From Rhododendron vialii (taxonomy: Eukaryota; Streptophyta; Magnoliopsida; Ericales; Ericaceae), in contig NC_080569.1 in assembly GCF_030253575.1 (NCBI RefSeq), positions 1,198,001-1,262,000 on the forward strand: a stretch of DNA of 64,000 nt, in the 5' to 3' direction. Position 1 is the stretch's first letter. Every line of letters begins with the position of its first letter. Under the pieces are notes generated by a model. That model saw only the letters and a list, made by a program, of their open reading frames with translations, was not told the DNA's origin and made no database searches. A program made the translations under genes and the position numbers. Positions 1 to 11,410 of the stretch are shown here, piece after piece.

Positions 1-1135
1 TTAAGTGTAACTAAGTGCTGGTAGGCCACATAGTTTATAAACAAGTAAGATGATTTAGATTGAGTACGAGGTTGACCAGGCCAAGGACTTAAGAGTTCAA
101 GAGCCCTATTATTATTATTATTATTATAACTCGGTGTCCGGCCGAGAATGCGTCAAGCGGTACAAAGTTCCATACCATTCGTGATCTGTCTGTGTTGTCC
201 GTCATAGTTAATATATGCACATTAACACCGCATATTCTCTGTTTTATTTCTAACCAGATAATTAATAAAACCATGAATAGTAGCCACTGAACAAATCTCA
301 TGAAAATAAGAGTAAAGTTACAGGAGTGCCAGCATCTAAGGTAGACTCGATGAAGGTGACACGTTGTTAGTGCCTGTTTTACTAGATTCTTGTAATAAAT
401 CAGCTCAAATGGTTAAGTTGCCTCACGGCTCGACCCAGGGTGTCCTAACCATCCAACCACTACTCCATCCCCACTATCTATTGAACCCTACCTATTGAGA
501 TTGCTGACCCTACACTAAACCAGATAGCTTCACATGAAATGCAGTCAGAAGTAAGTAATGCTTTGTATCAATGACTACTTACGGTTTAGTCGTAACGCAC
601 TTTGTCTATAAAATGAGAAAGTTCTAAGCTATGTTTGCATTTTTAAGGTAACCTAGCCTAATCATTAGCCAAATTCATTGCTTACAAATTCAGAATACGT
701 ACTTTAGATTAAGGAACACCGTCTCTAAGACACAAAATCTCTAAGAGAACTCTTAGTTTTGAAGTAATCAATTATTTGTTCTTATCAGGAATTTTTGACG
801 CCAAACCTGGAAGGTTTATAATATGTTGCATGCGACTAGAAAATATCATTCCCGTCAGAAACCTTTTAAACCCTAGCTCTGATAGCATAGCAAGTAAATT
901 AATTCAGTGGGAATAAGTAATAGATGGAGAGAGAGAATTTAAGAACACATGTGAGATGAGATCCATTTTCATCACAACGGACATGTTTAAATCCGACATG
1001 GACGCATACAATTATTGTGGCAACATACCATTGGAACAAGTCGCATTATGCAAAAACATACAAGCAAATCATAATTTCAGCTGAACAAGTTTATCGAGAA
1101 AATGACGATGAAGAGACAAAAGAAGGTTAGATCAC
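1..1135. other. Probable first intron of the RING-finger gene; no exon seen
   Basis: This stretch follows the 5' splice site of the RING exon on the minus strand. I looked on the minus strand for the next expected RING segment (HLDCIGSAFN-like, then a CPNCR-like motif) and did not find it, so the intron probably runs off the left edge. An ATT-type microsatellite lies near 105-126. Nothing else is supported. Confidence 0.5.
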
Positions 1136-1268
1136 CGAGATGGAACTGGTGGCCGCATTGAAGCTTGGCTATCGACCTGTCCCCGTTATCCGTAACCAAA
1201 TCGAGGCAAATCGAGCAAGGAACGGACGACGACGACGTCGTGTTCTCATCGCCGTTGGAATCATCCAT
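1136..1268 (-). CDS. RING-type E3 ubiquitin ligase, first coding exon only (RFI2/IPI1-like)
   Basis: The exon encodes 44 residues plus one base. It starts at ATG 1268-1266 and stops at a GT donor directly after CAT CTC G. The peptide has an acidic/serine N-terminus, then CSICL (first RING cysteine pair) and LQCGHQFHL (third cysteine and the histidines), which is the first half of a C3HC4 RING. Spacing and wording match the RFI2/IPI1 family, which ligates ubiquitin in light and plant-architecture signalling. The first base of the next codon (G) fits the aspartate that follows HL in the family. The rest of the RING and the C-terminus lie outside the window. The 5' leader contains a CT tract (plus strand) at about 1411-1437, read as GA in the mRNA. 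Family assignment rests on the half-domain only. Confidence 0.75.
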
Positions 1269-1410
1269 AGCACCTTTAACAATGTTGTGTTTTTTTTCTT
1301 TTCCCTTTTGGAATCAAGAGTTGAAACTGGAATTTGAAATTCAGAGAGAAATCTAATCAATGGCGAGAAATTTTAGAACGGGGAGGGGGAGATGTGAATC
1401 TCTCTCCTCA

Positions 1411-1437
1411 CCTCTCTCTCTCTCTCTCTCTCTCTCT
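1411..1437. repeat. CT/GA microsatellite in the RING gene leader or promoter
   Basis: About 13 CT dinucleotides lie 140-170 bases upstream of the RING ATG. Similar CT/GA tracts sit at the 5' ends of most genes in this window. Such tracts can bind BBR/BPC GAGA-binding factors in plants; that role here is inference. Confidence 0.8.
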
Positions 1438-1853
1438 AGCTGTGTCTTCTGTGTATGCGTGTTGTACTCTCTCTATCCAACCTGTCAGGTTCCGCGGTTC
1501 GGAGACTTCGGACCGTTCATTGTCGCTTCGTATATTATCACGTGCTGATGGAGTCCAGATGGGCGGCCGACGGCCGGTGAGCCCTTTCTATCTATTACGG
1601 AGTATTTCTATTAGACTTTTTAGTAGTGTATATAATTTTGTTTTTAATATTGAAAGTAGTTACATTTTCGCATAATAGCACAATTTTTTTTGTTTTTCAA
1701 TATATGTCTATTAGTAACTTCTTGTTTTAGATAGAGGGTAATAATTTTTACACTTCCTTTTTTGATAAATGCATTTTTTTCTAAGTGAGAAAAAACACAC
1801 ATAAAAGATTCACTACAGGACAAAAAATGGAGTGAATTTGTCAAAAATGGAAG

Positions 1854-2071
1854 CAGAAAAGCTACGTGCACAGCATGCTGTGCACAGATCCCGTTTTCTC
1901 CCGCTTCGGGTCGCACAAAGATGATCGGAGCCGCTCATTTTGTTCAAAATATGTTGTTTAAGGTCTCTGTAAAAAATGAGCTTCGTTCGATATCGTTAGA
2001 GGCGTTAACAAAACACCCAAAATCACTTCAAAATTTGCTGTACACAGCTTGCTGTGCACGTAGCACAGCTC
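1854..2071. mobile_element. Short inverted-repeat element (Mutator-like MITE candidate)
   Basis: Near both ends lies GCTACGTGCACAGCA in inverted orientation, followed by a near-palindromic GCATGCTGTGCACA or its variant. The element is flanked by the 9-bp direct repeat AAATGGAAG at 1845-1853 and 2072-2080. A 9-bp target duplication suits the Mutator superfamily. It has no coding capacity. The outermost few bases pair poorly, so the exact ends are uncertain. Confidence 0.55.
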
Positions 2072-2080
2072 AAATGGAAG

Positions 2081-3122
2081 TGTGAAAATCATTTCCCTTC
2101 GATAAAAATGGATTTGTAAAATGGAAACCAAAAGTTAACTCAAGTGGTAAGGGAAACGGAGGTAAATACTTTACAATTTCAAATTTTGTGCTTCAACTAT
2201 AAAATGATTATGTCGATGGTGCAGTCATACAATCTTATTTACGTGAAGTTGCCGTTGGTGGAATTAGTTTCAAATTACCAAAAATAAAACTAGTAGGATG
2301 GGAAGATAACAAAAATCTTATCTATGTGATCAATGCAGATTGAAATAAATGAAGGAATTTATGCTACCATGTATGAGTCAACCGATTTTTAATAAAAACG
2401 AAAGATCCCCTTTGGTCTTTTGGAAGGAATTGGGCAGGCTGTTGAGCTATTTGCGAGTTTTCTTTTGGGGGCACATTTTGATAATCGAATTCGTTCATTT
2501 TCAAGATAGCTCTATTTTGTCCCACGCACACACACATAAAAAAGAAGGAAGAAGGGGGAAATTTTGGCTTCGCGTTTGGCCAAAATGGCATGTCCCTGTA
2601 TAAGGCTTTGTCAACCCCTGTAGTTTTCTGAAATGCCGATGACACAACCGCGAAACTAAAAACTGCAAAATTCCCATCTCTTACATGTTCCGGATAATGG
2701 TACTAATGAAAGGCCAATACAATTTGCAATTCAGAAAAAACGTGAACTGTTGGTATATCATGGACAATCCTGGAAATAATTGCATGATATCAGCAGGTAG
2801 TCTATGGAAACATTGTATTGGCAACAAACCACAAGTTGGAAAAGCCATATTATAAAAGCCAATAAATTGGTAAACATTGTGCAAAATAACCGAGATGCGA
2901 TGTTAAACATACATGCATACCTCACACAAGGTAGCAGAAATCCAACATAGAAGCTAAATGTTGAGCTTTTAGCTGCTCAAATTTGCAAATACAACTGGAC
3001 AGTTTTATACAGCATTCCAACAATACAAAGCACTAAATCAAATACAATTAATAGAGTAACATGTAGTTGTCGTGGAACCATTATGCTTTTTTGGCACTTA
3101 ATCAGAGCTAATCAGGAGCATA
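2081..3122. other. Spacer and 3' untranslated region of the stress-protein gene
   Basis: No supported gene. The part nearest 3122 is the 3' UTR of the universal stress protein gene. Bases of about 3004-3153 recur as a partial copy near 7778-8897. Open frames at 2349-2645 have no family resemblance and overlap on both strands. Confidence 0.5.
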
Positions 3123-5726
3123 TCAGTGTTTGATCTTAGGCTTCTTTACAATCATCACAGTGCAGTGAGCATGATGAGCACAATAGTCGCTTACGCTCCC
3201 CAAAACAGCCCTGCAAGATAAAAAAAATGATTTAGCTTCAATATTTCAATGGGATGAAAAAAGAAAATTACGGCCATGAAATGAGCGCATGAGATCAATG
3301 AACTGTGCTGAAACTCTACAATATCTAAATTTCACAGGGGGAAATAAGCTGGATCCCCGATTCACAAACCTTTTTATAGCTCCATAACCATGATTACCCA
3401 CAACCAACATGGAGGCATGGTGTTTCTCTACAGCTTCACAGAGAACATTCCTAGGATCGCCTTCCACAGCTTCCAAAATCACCTCATTCACCTGCATAGA
3501 AAATGAATGCTCATAAAGAACGTTGGGCAACGGAAATTCACACAAGTGACCACACTTCAGCCCTGAGGGCTTGTATAGAATGTCCAAAATGTCAGTAACA
3601 AGAACTATCCAAATAAATATGGAAGTAAGCAAATTGAGCAAAAAGCAGTACTGGATTGCAAGATTAAAGATAGTGGTTATCAGGAAACTGGGAATTCGAT
3701 ACGTCATAGGGGAATGTTTTCCCGAATACAAAAGCATTCTGCAACGAGTAGCCTCATTGAAAGATCTAAATTGCATTGCCAACTCCCCTAGCTATTGTTG
3801 TGTTGGAAATCAATTACACAAGCAGTATAGATGCGTTGATATGCATTTGCAGCAATAATCACTGAGCATACGAATATTGCCAAGGACTGTAGACTTGGAT
3901 GGCCAATTCATCTTCAGCAAAGTCAGTCAACTTAGAGCTCGTAATAACCTTTCTCAACTGAGTCAAAATGTGATAAATCAGCATATAAAATGTCACGATT
4001 GAGTGTCCCTCAGAGTCTTCGTACTTTCATTTTTTGAATAAATCATTAATCAACCAAAGGCTCAACCTTTAGCAACGAACTCCAGTTTCCCCTATATTAC
4101 AATTTAAACAGGAATTGGTATGTTCACATATACAAATCTGAACGGGCATACATGTTTGTGATTATGTTTTCCTGAACAACTAAAACATTTAATTGACAGG
4201 TTTAGACTTGCAACCAGTGCTGCATGTTACTTACCAAAATCTAAAAGCTACAAAAGGCTTTCAAAACCATCGAATTCTGTCTGTGGACTTCATCCATTTC
4301 TTTGTTCAAACTAGTTTTCCCTCCAAATTCTCAACAATCACACAAGAAAGACCACAAGAGTGTCGAACCTAGTGAAGTGCAGGAACTCTTGGACAATGAG
4401 ATGAGATAACCCTGTTGGTTCAACTTCAACTCATAGCCATTCAAAGCACCTAAGAAATATTTCACTTGAATTAGTTTGGAAGAGGCAAAAAGTTCTCTAA
4501 TGATGAAAATTACAGCTAAGAATTCTAGCGAACCCACATTATTTGTCCATATCCCTTTCAATTACAGTAGCAGTAAAAGGGACGCACCAATGAATGCTTA
4601 TCACTCCCCAGAACTTCAACATTTCAAATCTTCAGGTATTTATTGATGTACTTTCAATCTGTACAAAGGAAACCTTTGCACTAATTTCCGATCCAATAAG
4701 TTTAGTCCCTCTAAATTAAATTGACTCAATAAGTTAGTGCAATAGTCTATTTTGTGATGGTTCATTCCCGGTCAAGAATAGTTTTCCTCCCAACACTAAC
4801 TGAAACCATTTGACATAATAAACAATTGACTCATCCTTCCCCGTCACACAATCCACCTTCCAATGTATTGTTTTAATACTGAAGTTATTGTAATTTATCA
4901 GCTTAGATAACTCAGGGTGTCCGGGTCAACTTACGCGCACCTCAACTTTGCACCTCAACGTTTAAGTAACACTTGATATATCTATGCATACCTAATGCAA
5001 AAGCATCCACAATATCTGATTAATTCATAACAACGAAGTTGATAATATTAGTATATAAGAGAAACAAATTCAGCAGGGTCTAATTCTTCACATAAGGCAA
5101 AAATATCTTCATAGTTATAGAACGAGGGAGTCAAACGGGAAAACAGATATAGATGAGAGTAAATCCGAGTTGAGTATTACCGACTTACTGAGACAGATCT
5201 CCTTAGCTTTTCCTAAAGCCCTGGAAGCAATCTTCTTAAGATCAGCTTCAACGTACGGAAGGACATCGGCAGCCCCTGCATAGAGTTCATACGAAAAAAC
5301 CAAAAAACTAGTATAATTTATCTCCTGTGGATGTCCATAGCGAATTTCTATGGACTTTCAACTAGATGGGTGAGGTGCATGTATTAGCTCTAGAATTACC
5401 ACGGTTATCCAAACAAACTACTATAACTGATTCAATGATCATTCGCCTGTGGTAGTATTCGTATGCATATACATATGTGTATAAAATGATCGGGATTGGA
5501 TTTTATTTTTTTTTGGTAAATGACCGGGATTGGATTTGCAGATACCTGGGCCAGCAAGTCCGATTGCAGAAGTAGCAGAAGGTTTGGCGTGAAGGACGAC
5601 GACATTGAAGGGGAAATTTGGAGCCAAAGGAGTGAAGAAATGAGTGAGTGCCCACTCCAGTGCGTAGATGCTGTGCTCGCTGTCGTCGATTCCGACCACC
5701 ATGACCGGTTTCTCCGCCGTCGCCAT
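3123..5726 (-). CDS. Universal stress protein (UspA family), complete, 4 exons
   Basis: Exons (minus strand) are 5546-5726, 5181-5275, 3370-3491 and 3123-3210. All junctions are GT-AG and the frame is continuous, giving 161 aa. The N-terminus reads MATAEKPVMVVGIDDSEHS, the first beta strand and D-D-S of the Usp fold. The C-terminal half has the ATP-binding pattern G-x2-G-x9-G-S at G124, G127, G137 and S138, followed by YCAHHAHCTVMIVKKPKIKH. It closely resembles the Arabidopsis At3g53990-type USPs, soluble ATP-binding proteins tied to stress tolerance. A possible alternative donor (GTAAGT) lies four codons inside exon 2; the downstream GTAATA donor is chosen because it keeps the family sequence. 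A GA tract at 5819-5844 lies in the leader. Intron 1 carries an 18S rDNA fragment. Confidence 0.93.
5376..5446 (-). pseudogene. Fragment of 18S ribosomal RNA gene inside a USP intron
   Basis: Read on the minus strand, the segment matches the conserved 5' region of nuclear 18S rRNA: a stretch with ATCAGTTATAG and TTTGTTTG, then GATAACCG, GTAATTCTAGAGCTAATAC and ATGCA. About 15 bases normally between TTTGTTTG and the GATAACCG block are missing. Two of the differences from typical plant 18S are C-to-T or G-to-A changes at CpG sites, as expected of a methylated, unselected copy. It lies within intron 1 of the stress-protein gene and cannot be a functional rRNA gene. Confidence 0.85.
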
Positions 5727-5812
5727 TTTTTTGTCGTGGAAGTTTCTCGGACGCAGGCGCGCGAGCAAGAGTACAGAACTTAACTATCTGGAGAGACCAA
5801 TGTTGTTGACTT

Positions 5813-5818
<6 letters not shown>

Positions 5819-5844
<26 letters not shown>
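5819..5844. repeat. GA microsatellite in the USP leader or promoter
   Basis: Thirteen GA units lie about 95 bases upstream of the USP start codon; in the mRNA sense they read CT. This follows the window-wide pattern of GA/CT tracts near transcription starts. Confidence 0.85.
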
Positions 5845-5848
<4 letters not shown>

Positions 5849-5849
5849 A

Positions 5850-6839
5850 AAGTGACAACGAGGCGCACTACTGGATGGGTTTGTCGTGCGGAATACCAAC
5901 GCTACACTAGCCAAAGTAGGTGTTGTATGGGTTTTTGGCTTTCTAACAGTAGTACTACTTTGCCACAACATCACTATCACACGGAAGTGCATTTAACTCG
6001 TGGGTTACTTGCGTATGGTCGCGGAGCATTCATTGATTCGGTGGTCCTGGATTAATGCCCCAAGGCCATATCCAATAATCTATACTATTCCTTTTAAAAG
6101 TACGAACATATTTTCTATTTTTTGCTTTTCATAAATATCCTCATGAGTTTCTATGAATTCAAACTCTATTCCATGTCCTTTACCCACCCCTTCCAACCAG
6201 CATGTGTCTTTTACCAAATTGAAACATTACTACATATTTGCCTAGCCATTGCCTGAACCAATGGCATCTCTTCGGTAAAAGAAAAAAAAAACGGCCAAAG
6301 CAAAAGAATAGGAAGGGCCAAGTGTTTCCTACACTTTTCCTTCCCCAAGTACCCCTTCAAAGTTCCATAGGACGCTTCCCTCCTGCACAGTTCCCAGTCT
6401 GATGCGGTGCGCATAGAGGAGGAATACCATTAACCATATCAAGTGGCATAATCGTAAATAAGTGGCAGCGCAACAGTGGAATTAGGAGTCGGGCCTACCT
6501 AGGTTCAAACCGAAACGGCCCAACGGTCAAGGCCATCTTGTGTGTTTTTTTAGCCGTTTTCAGCCGTTTAGGGCTCCGAAATGCCAAATTTACCGCTTTA
6601 GGAAATAATCTTTTTGCTTATAACTTTTGGTAGTAAAGTCGCATAAAGTCCGTTCTTGTTGGAGAAGTCTTGTTTTTTCTTATATTTTCAGAATATGTAA
6701 TAATTTCGGAACTTTCCGAAATTGGTATTTTTTTCCTTTTCCTAGTGGAGTTTAAAATGTGTCATCAGCTATATAACACAGAGTGTAAAAAGTGAGGCCC
6801 AATTACGTGAATTTAAGTTGTTGTTAGTCTCCGTTCTAT
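5850..6839. other. Promoter-side spacer of the stress-protein gene
   Basis: The region holds the upstream sequence of the stress-protein gene and AT-rich DNA. I see no coding region, RNA gene or clear repeat. Confidence 0.4.
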
Positions 6840-7185
6840 TAAATAAGCCAAGTGGTTTATTTTTTTGTCCTTATTCAAAAAAAATTCGTATTTGTTAGTT
6901 TTTCATCAATATTTTGGGAATTATTGCATTGTCATGACAAGAGAAATCTAAAAGGTAAAAAATTACGATCGAAACTTAATTTTTTGGAATAAAGACAAAA
7001 AATAAGCCAATAAGGCAATTTTTTCATATTTATTCAAAAAAATTGGATTTCGATCATAATTTTTTACTTTTTAAATTCCTCTCGTCATGACGATGCAACA
7101 ATCCCCAAAAAATTGACGAAAAACTAACAAATACGAAAAAAAAATTGAATAAGGACAAAAAAAAAAAAATCGCTTGGCTTATTTA
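6840..7185. mobile_element. Long foldback (inverted-repeat) element, 346 bp
   Basis: Two arms of about 160 bases are imperfect reverse complements. The outer ends read TAAATAAGCC and GGCTTATTTA, shared internal blocks include TCGTATTTGTTAGTTTTTC and ATTACGATCGAAA-like sequence, and the loop near 7005-7020 is short. It has no coding capacity. A snap-back MITE is the simplest reading. No target duplication was recognised. Confidence 0.7.
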
Positions 7186-7719
7186 GATGGGGCTGATTTA
7201 TATGTTTGTGTTAGAATAGTATATCTAGCATTAAGTAAAATTAAATGTAAACTCAACCAAAAGTAGGTCCTATGATTATACTTTTAAATTTTTCTCTCCT
7301 TTGGTATCTTTTCATCTCCAGCCAGAAAGGAAGAGAGATAGAGGGAGGAAGAATAGAGAGAACCGGATTACTTTCCACATGGTGTCACATTCAGATAATG
7401 GGACCCACTTAGTTGAAATTCCTACAACTTTCACACTTATGTTTTGGCTTAAATTTTTTGAACTTCACGTATTGTTTGGTTTGTATTTTAAAATTTTTTT
7501 TGAAAAATAATAAAGATAATAAGTGAAAAGAAATAGAGAGAGAAATGTTGAACGTAGAGAAATCTATGGGATATTTTTGAAAAATTATTTTTAAAAATAG
7601 AAGAGAACAAGGCAGCACTTTAACAACAAAGTAATTACTCCATTTGAAGATGTTTTGTTAGGTAGAAAGAAAAAAGTACATTTTAAGATGTTTTGTTAGG
7701 ATTTGATAAAGTAAAGAAA

Positions 7720-7728
<9 letters not shown>

Positions 7729-7758
<30 letters not shown>
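7729..7758. repeat. TA microsatellite
   Basis: A run of about 15 TA units follows an A-tract. It lies just left of the partial USP copy. Confidence 0.85.
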
Positions 7759-7760
<2 letters not shown>

Positions 7761-7777
7761 GTGGGACCCACCTAAAT

Positions 7778-8897
7778 TTTATACCGAATTCCAACAATCC
7801 AAAGCACTCAGTTAAATACAATTTATACAGTAACATGGAGTCGTCGTGGATAGGGGTGTTATTCGGTCGGGGTCGGTCGGTTCGGTCCAAAAATGTTGGA
7901 GACCGAATCGGTTCGGGGATGAAAATGCCAGGACCGATCCCGACCGTTCTTAAGTTCGGTCCAATTCGGTTCGGGGTGAATTCGGTCCGGTCGGGGAATT
8001 CGGGGAATTCGGTCTGACCGAATTGGGCCTAGTTGGGCCAAACATAAAAATTTGAAAATGGGCCAAACATAAAAATTTGAAAGTAGGCCAATTAAAAAAA
8101 ACTTGATAGTGGGCCAGGAGAGTTTTCGGTCCAATACACTTGTTTTTTTTTTATCAAACACCGATTCAAAATTTTGACAGTGGGCCACCTGTTGAGGATT
8201 TTTTATTTTTTTTAGTGAAAACCTGTTGAGGATTTGATTCTCTCCATTTCTCTAACATATACAAAGCTCAATTCAAAAAAAAAAAGATATACATCACTAC
8301 CAAATTTTCACTATCAATTCTCTACCAAATTTTCACCGATCCAATACATATATACACCTGTTGAGGAATTTTTCACTACCAAATTTTTCACTATCAATTC
8401 TCTCCATTTCAATTGAAAACCTGCATTCCAGTAAGTGATAGCATCCAAAAAAAAAAGCAAGTGATAGCATAAAAAAAAAGTAGTTCAAGACTAGCAGTTC
8501 AAGCCTCCAACAGCTTCGGTCCGTTTGCGGTTAAGATTTATGCAAATTATATAATTATATAAATTATTTATACTCGGTTCGGTTCGGTCCATTTCGGTTC
8601 GGTCCGTTTCGGTTCGGTTCGGTTCGGTTCGGTCTTGTTCGGTTCGGTTCGGTCCAATCGGTCTACAATTTCAGAAAACCGAGACCGAACCGAACCAAGT
8701 TCGGTTCGGTTCGGTCCACCCCGAACGGAAAAATCCCGCCAGCACCCCGACCGAAAACCGAACCGAATGATCGGTTTTTTCGGTTTTTTTCGGTCCGGTC
8801 GGTTTTGTATCAGCCCTAGTCGTGGAACCACTATGCGCTTTTAGCAATTAATCAGGAGCATCTCAGTGTTTGATCTTAGAATTCTTTACAATCATCA
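7778..8897. pseudogene. Partial copy of the USP 3' end, split by a transposon
   Basis: Bases 7778-7850 match the stress-protein 3' UTR near 3004-3075, and 8827-8897 continue the match through about 3153. Read on the minus strand, the copy includes the last codons: ATGATTGTAAAG, two changed codons, AAGATCAAACACTGA. No other part of the gene was found nearby. The two halves join exactly across the hAT element at 7851-8818 if one copy of its target duplication is removed, so the copying came before the insertion. It is non-coding debris. Confidence 0.85.
7851..8818. mobile_element. Non-autonomous hAT-type element, 968 bp, rich in CGGTTCGG motifs
   Basis: The ends are TAGGGGTG and CAGCCCTA, an 8-bp inverted repeat with one mismatch. 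The element is bounded by the perfect 8-bp duplication GTCGTGGA at 7843-7850 and 8819-8826. An 8-bp duplication plus TAGGG-type ends are hAT hallmarks. About 170 bases at the left and 230 bases at the right consist largely of GGTTCGGT/GGTCCGGT units in both orientations. The AT-rich middle has short direct repeats (GGGCCAAACATAAAAATTTG twice near 8033-8080). There is no transposase frame, so it would need enzyme from elsewhere. Confidence 0.9.
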
Positions 8898-9657
8898 GTA
8901 TACACACACACACATAAACATTCAAGGAGTGTGAACACGGACACAGATACGGACACGAATACAAATACTTGGAACGATTATTATTGTAAATTCATGGGGC
9001 GGACAAAAGTATAAAATACATGTGTGAATATTTCTTAAAAAGTGTTTACTGGTACAATACTTCATCCACAGGTACTTAAAACTAATAAAAATTAAAACTA
9101 AATTAATATAAAATTAAAACTGCCATTACTTCCATATAATGTAACATCTTGGACAGGATTTCTGAAATATCTTTGAATGACCAATATCTCATGGTTTTAG
9201 GAATAGGGACTATATAATACTACCCGACATCCTAAGGGTTTAATTGAACTGGCATTTCCACGGGGGATTTATGAACAAAGGCTATTTCTAGCTCCAGCTA
9301 AGTTCGCAGACCTGTTGAGCGGGACAATGAAATTTCACAAGCTTTAAGCAACAACTTATACAGAAATGAGAAGATATGCATATGCACAATACTTTGTCTC
9401 CTCGATCACCAGAAACAGAGAGCGAAATTTTGTTGGAACTTAGACTATTCTCAGTTCTCCAACAACATACAACATTCTTGCCATATAGAGAGATGAAAAC
9501 ATACCTAAAAGTCGTACCCACTGACACCAACTTGATATTTTGAACTTCATAAAGTTTAACTTTCAGTGCTAACTGAAAAACGTCATTTGTAATAACCTAT
9601 TAACCTCCCCAAGAAAGAAAATGCAAAGCCTGACCAAAAGAGCCCTATCCTTGTATC
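8898..9657. other. Spacer and TIC20 3' region
   Basis: A CA run (about 8903-8916) is followed by degenerate GGACACG-type repeats to about 8960. The remainder includes the 3' UTR of TIC20. The 80-codon frame at 9288-9530 has no recognisable family and is not called. Confidence 0.4.
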
Positions 9658-11410
9658 CTACATCTTTGTATGGATAAAGGCCGCCTCGCTCACTCCCGGA
9701 ACTTCAACATACATCCCAAGTATGGAGGACCCCATGCATACCAACACCGTCAAGACATAGATAACTCCAAGACCAATCCAAAAGTGCTGATAACCTGTCC
9801 TACCCCCAAAAATTGCAAACGGAAGGAAAGTGCTCGCCGTCTCCGCAATCTGAATGGCATTCTCCAATAGCATGGACAACACCGTATTGAACCTCAAGAA
9901 GTGGGGAAGCTCCTTTCTCCTGACCACACCAAGATATGCCACGGTAAAATATACCATGACAAACCATCTTGGCAATCTGTCAAAAGCCTGGTAAAATCTG
10001 GATGTCAAGAACTCGAATTGCTCCAAGGATGGGTAGAGACGATACGCTGCTTCCCAATACTTCCATGTATCGCGGAGGGATATGATATATGGGAGACATG
10101 CTAGAGTTCTCCACCACCACTTTACCTTCTCCCCTTTGGAAGCAGGGTAACGAATACTCCAAGGCATCTCGATGGAAGATCTTGGTGGGGCCAGAAAAGG
10201 TCGCAGCTTCCGCCTACCAACTGTGGGTGTCGTACTACATAAAAAGCTACAATCATTACCACTAAAGAGTGGTGTTAATGCAGCGGCACGATGCTGGAGA
10301 GGAGTATTCCCTGCGATATGAATTGGAAATATTCCACATAAGCATTCCCAGGAAAAAAGATAATTGACTTTAGAAAAGAAGGAAAAAAAGAAGCATATCC
10401 ATATCCCTGTTTCGATCTCTTTTTGCATTTAGCTTCAGGGGGAGAATCATCCGGGTTGGTTGTTATTGTAACTATAAGTATATAAACACATTACGGTTCT
10501 ATTCTTCCAATGAAAGAAGGTTCCAGAAGAGACCCTTTCTGACGATCATAAGCCTCCTTGATATATGCAGTAGTACAATATTATATATATATAGGAGCCC
10601 GTGCCAAGATAATGCAATGCTCTAAATGGCAGCCTCAGAGCCATGATTTCACCCTCGGCGGCTCGTTCGGCGGATATGGAGATTTGGCGAAGCTTGGCGG
10701 CTAAGGGAGATTTGGTGGAGCTAGGCGGCCATCTTGGCGGAGCTTGATTGCCTTAAAAATATTTTTTACCCGAGATTCATATTGATCAATTGATCTCCGC
10801 AGTTGGGAAGTGTCTCTGTCCTTTTCACTTCTTCCGGAACCCTCCCAAAAGAAAGAGATTCCGTTGCTTGGCAGCGCCTAGGCTTGGCGGCTGGTCACCG
10901 CCCGACTAGCGCCGAGCACCATTTAGAACACTGAGATAATGTATTGCTAGATAATGTAGTCTGAAAGAAGCCCCTGCCAAGATAATTCTAAAAGCCTTGC
11001 TCGACTAAGATTTTGAAGCATAATGACCACATCGAAAAAGCATCACTTAGTGGGGGCCAAAGCCGTATATTCCTTCATCTAACATCATATAATCTGGGTA
11101 CAAGAAACTAAGCTTTTTTACCGCAAAAATACTCCAATTACATAAATATAGGATTTAATTTCAAAACATGCAACCTAAATGACACAAATGACTGAATGAG
11201 AGAGCATCAACTTGACAACCATGTCTACATACTGTTGGAAGACTGCAATGTCAGCCCTTGAAAGGGTTTCCATGAACTCCTAATGCTTCGATATGAAACA
11301 CAGGAAGGCAGAGGAGGAATGCCACCATATGAACCCGAGAAACAAGACCTTGAGGTGAATACCTTCGGAGAAATACTCGGAGTGACCAAGGAGCTTCCAT
11401 TCAAAATCAT
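9658..11410 (-). CDS. TIC20: TIC20-type chloroplast protein import channel subunit, complete
   Basis: The coding exons are 11233-11410 and 9658-10310, joined A|GG across an intron with a GTATGT donor and a CGCAG acceptor, giving 276 aa. The first ~105 residues are Ser/Pro/Arg-rich with few acids, typical of a plastid transit peptide. The mature part begins near RYPASKGEKVKWWWRTLACL and has four hydrophobic segments, as expected of TIC20 in the inner envelope translocon, with the family signature YLGVVRRKELPHFLRFN. It resembles TIC20-I/IV; which paralogue cannot be settled here. The acceptor just upstream of the ATG (TTGCCAG, ending at 11414) implies a 5' untranslated exon further upstream. 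The coding intron holds a 319-bp hAT-type element. Confidence 0.92.
10615..10933. mobile_element. Non-autonomous hAT-type element in the TIC20 intron, 319 bp
   Basis: The ends CAATGCTCTAAATGG and CCATTTAGAACACTG are inverted repeats with two mismatches. The 8-bp duplication AGATAATG flanks it at 10607-10614 and 10934-10941 without mismatch. The subterminal zones repeat GGCGGCT/TTGGCGG and its complement. There is no coding potential. Confidence 0.9.

Noticed and set aside
9288-9530. 80-codon minus-strand frame downstream of TIC20
   Set aside because: It shows no conserved motif, lies in the probable 3' UTR or spacer, and has no splice continuation.
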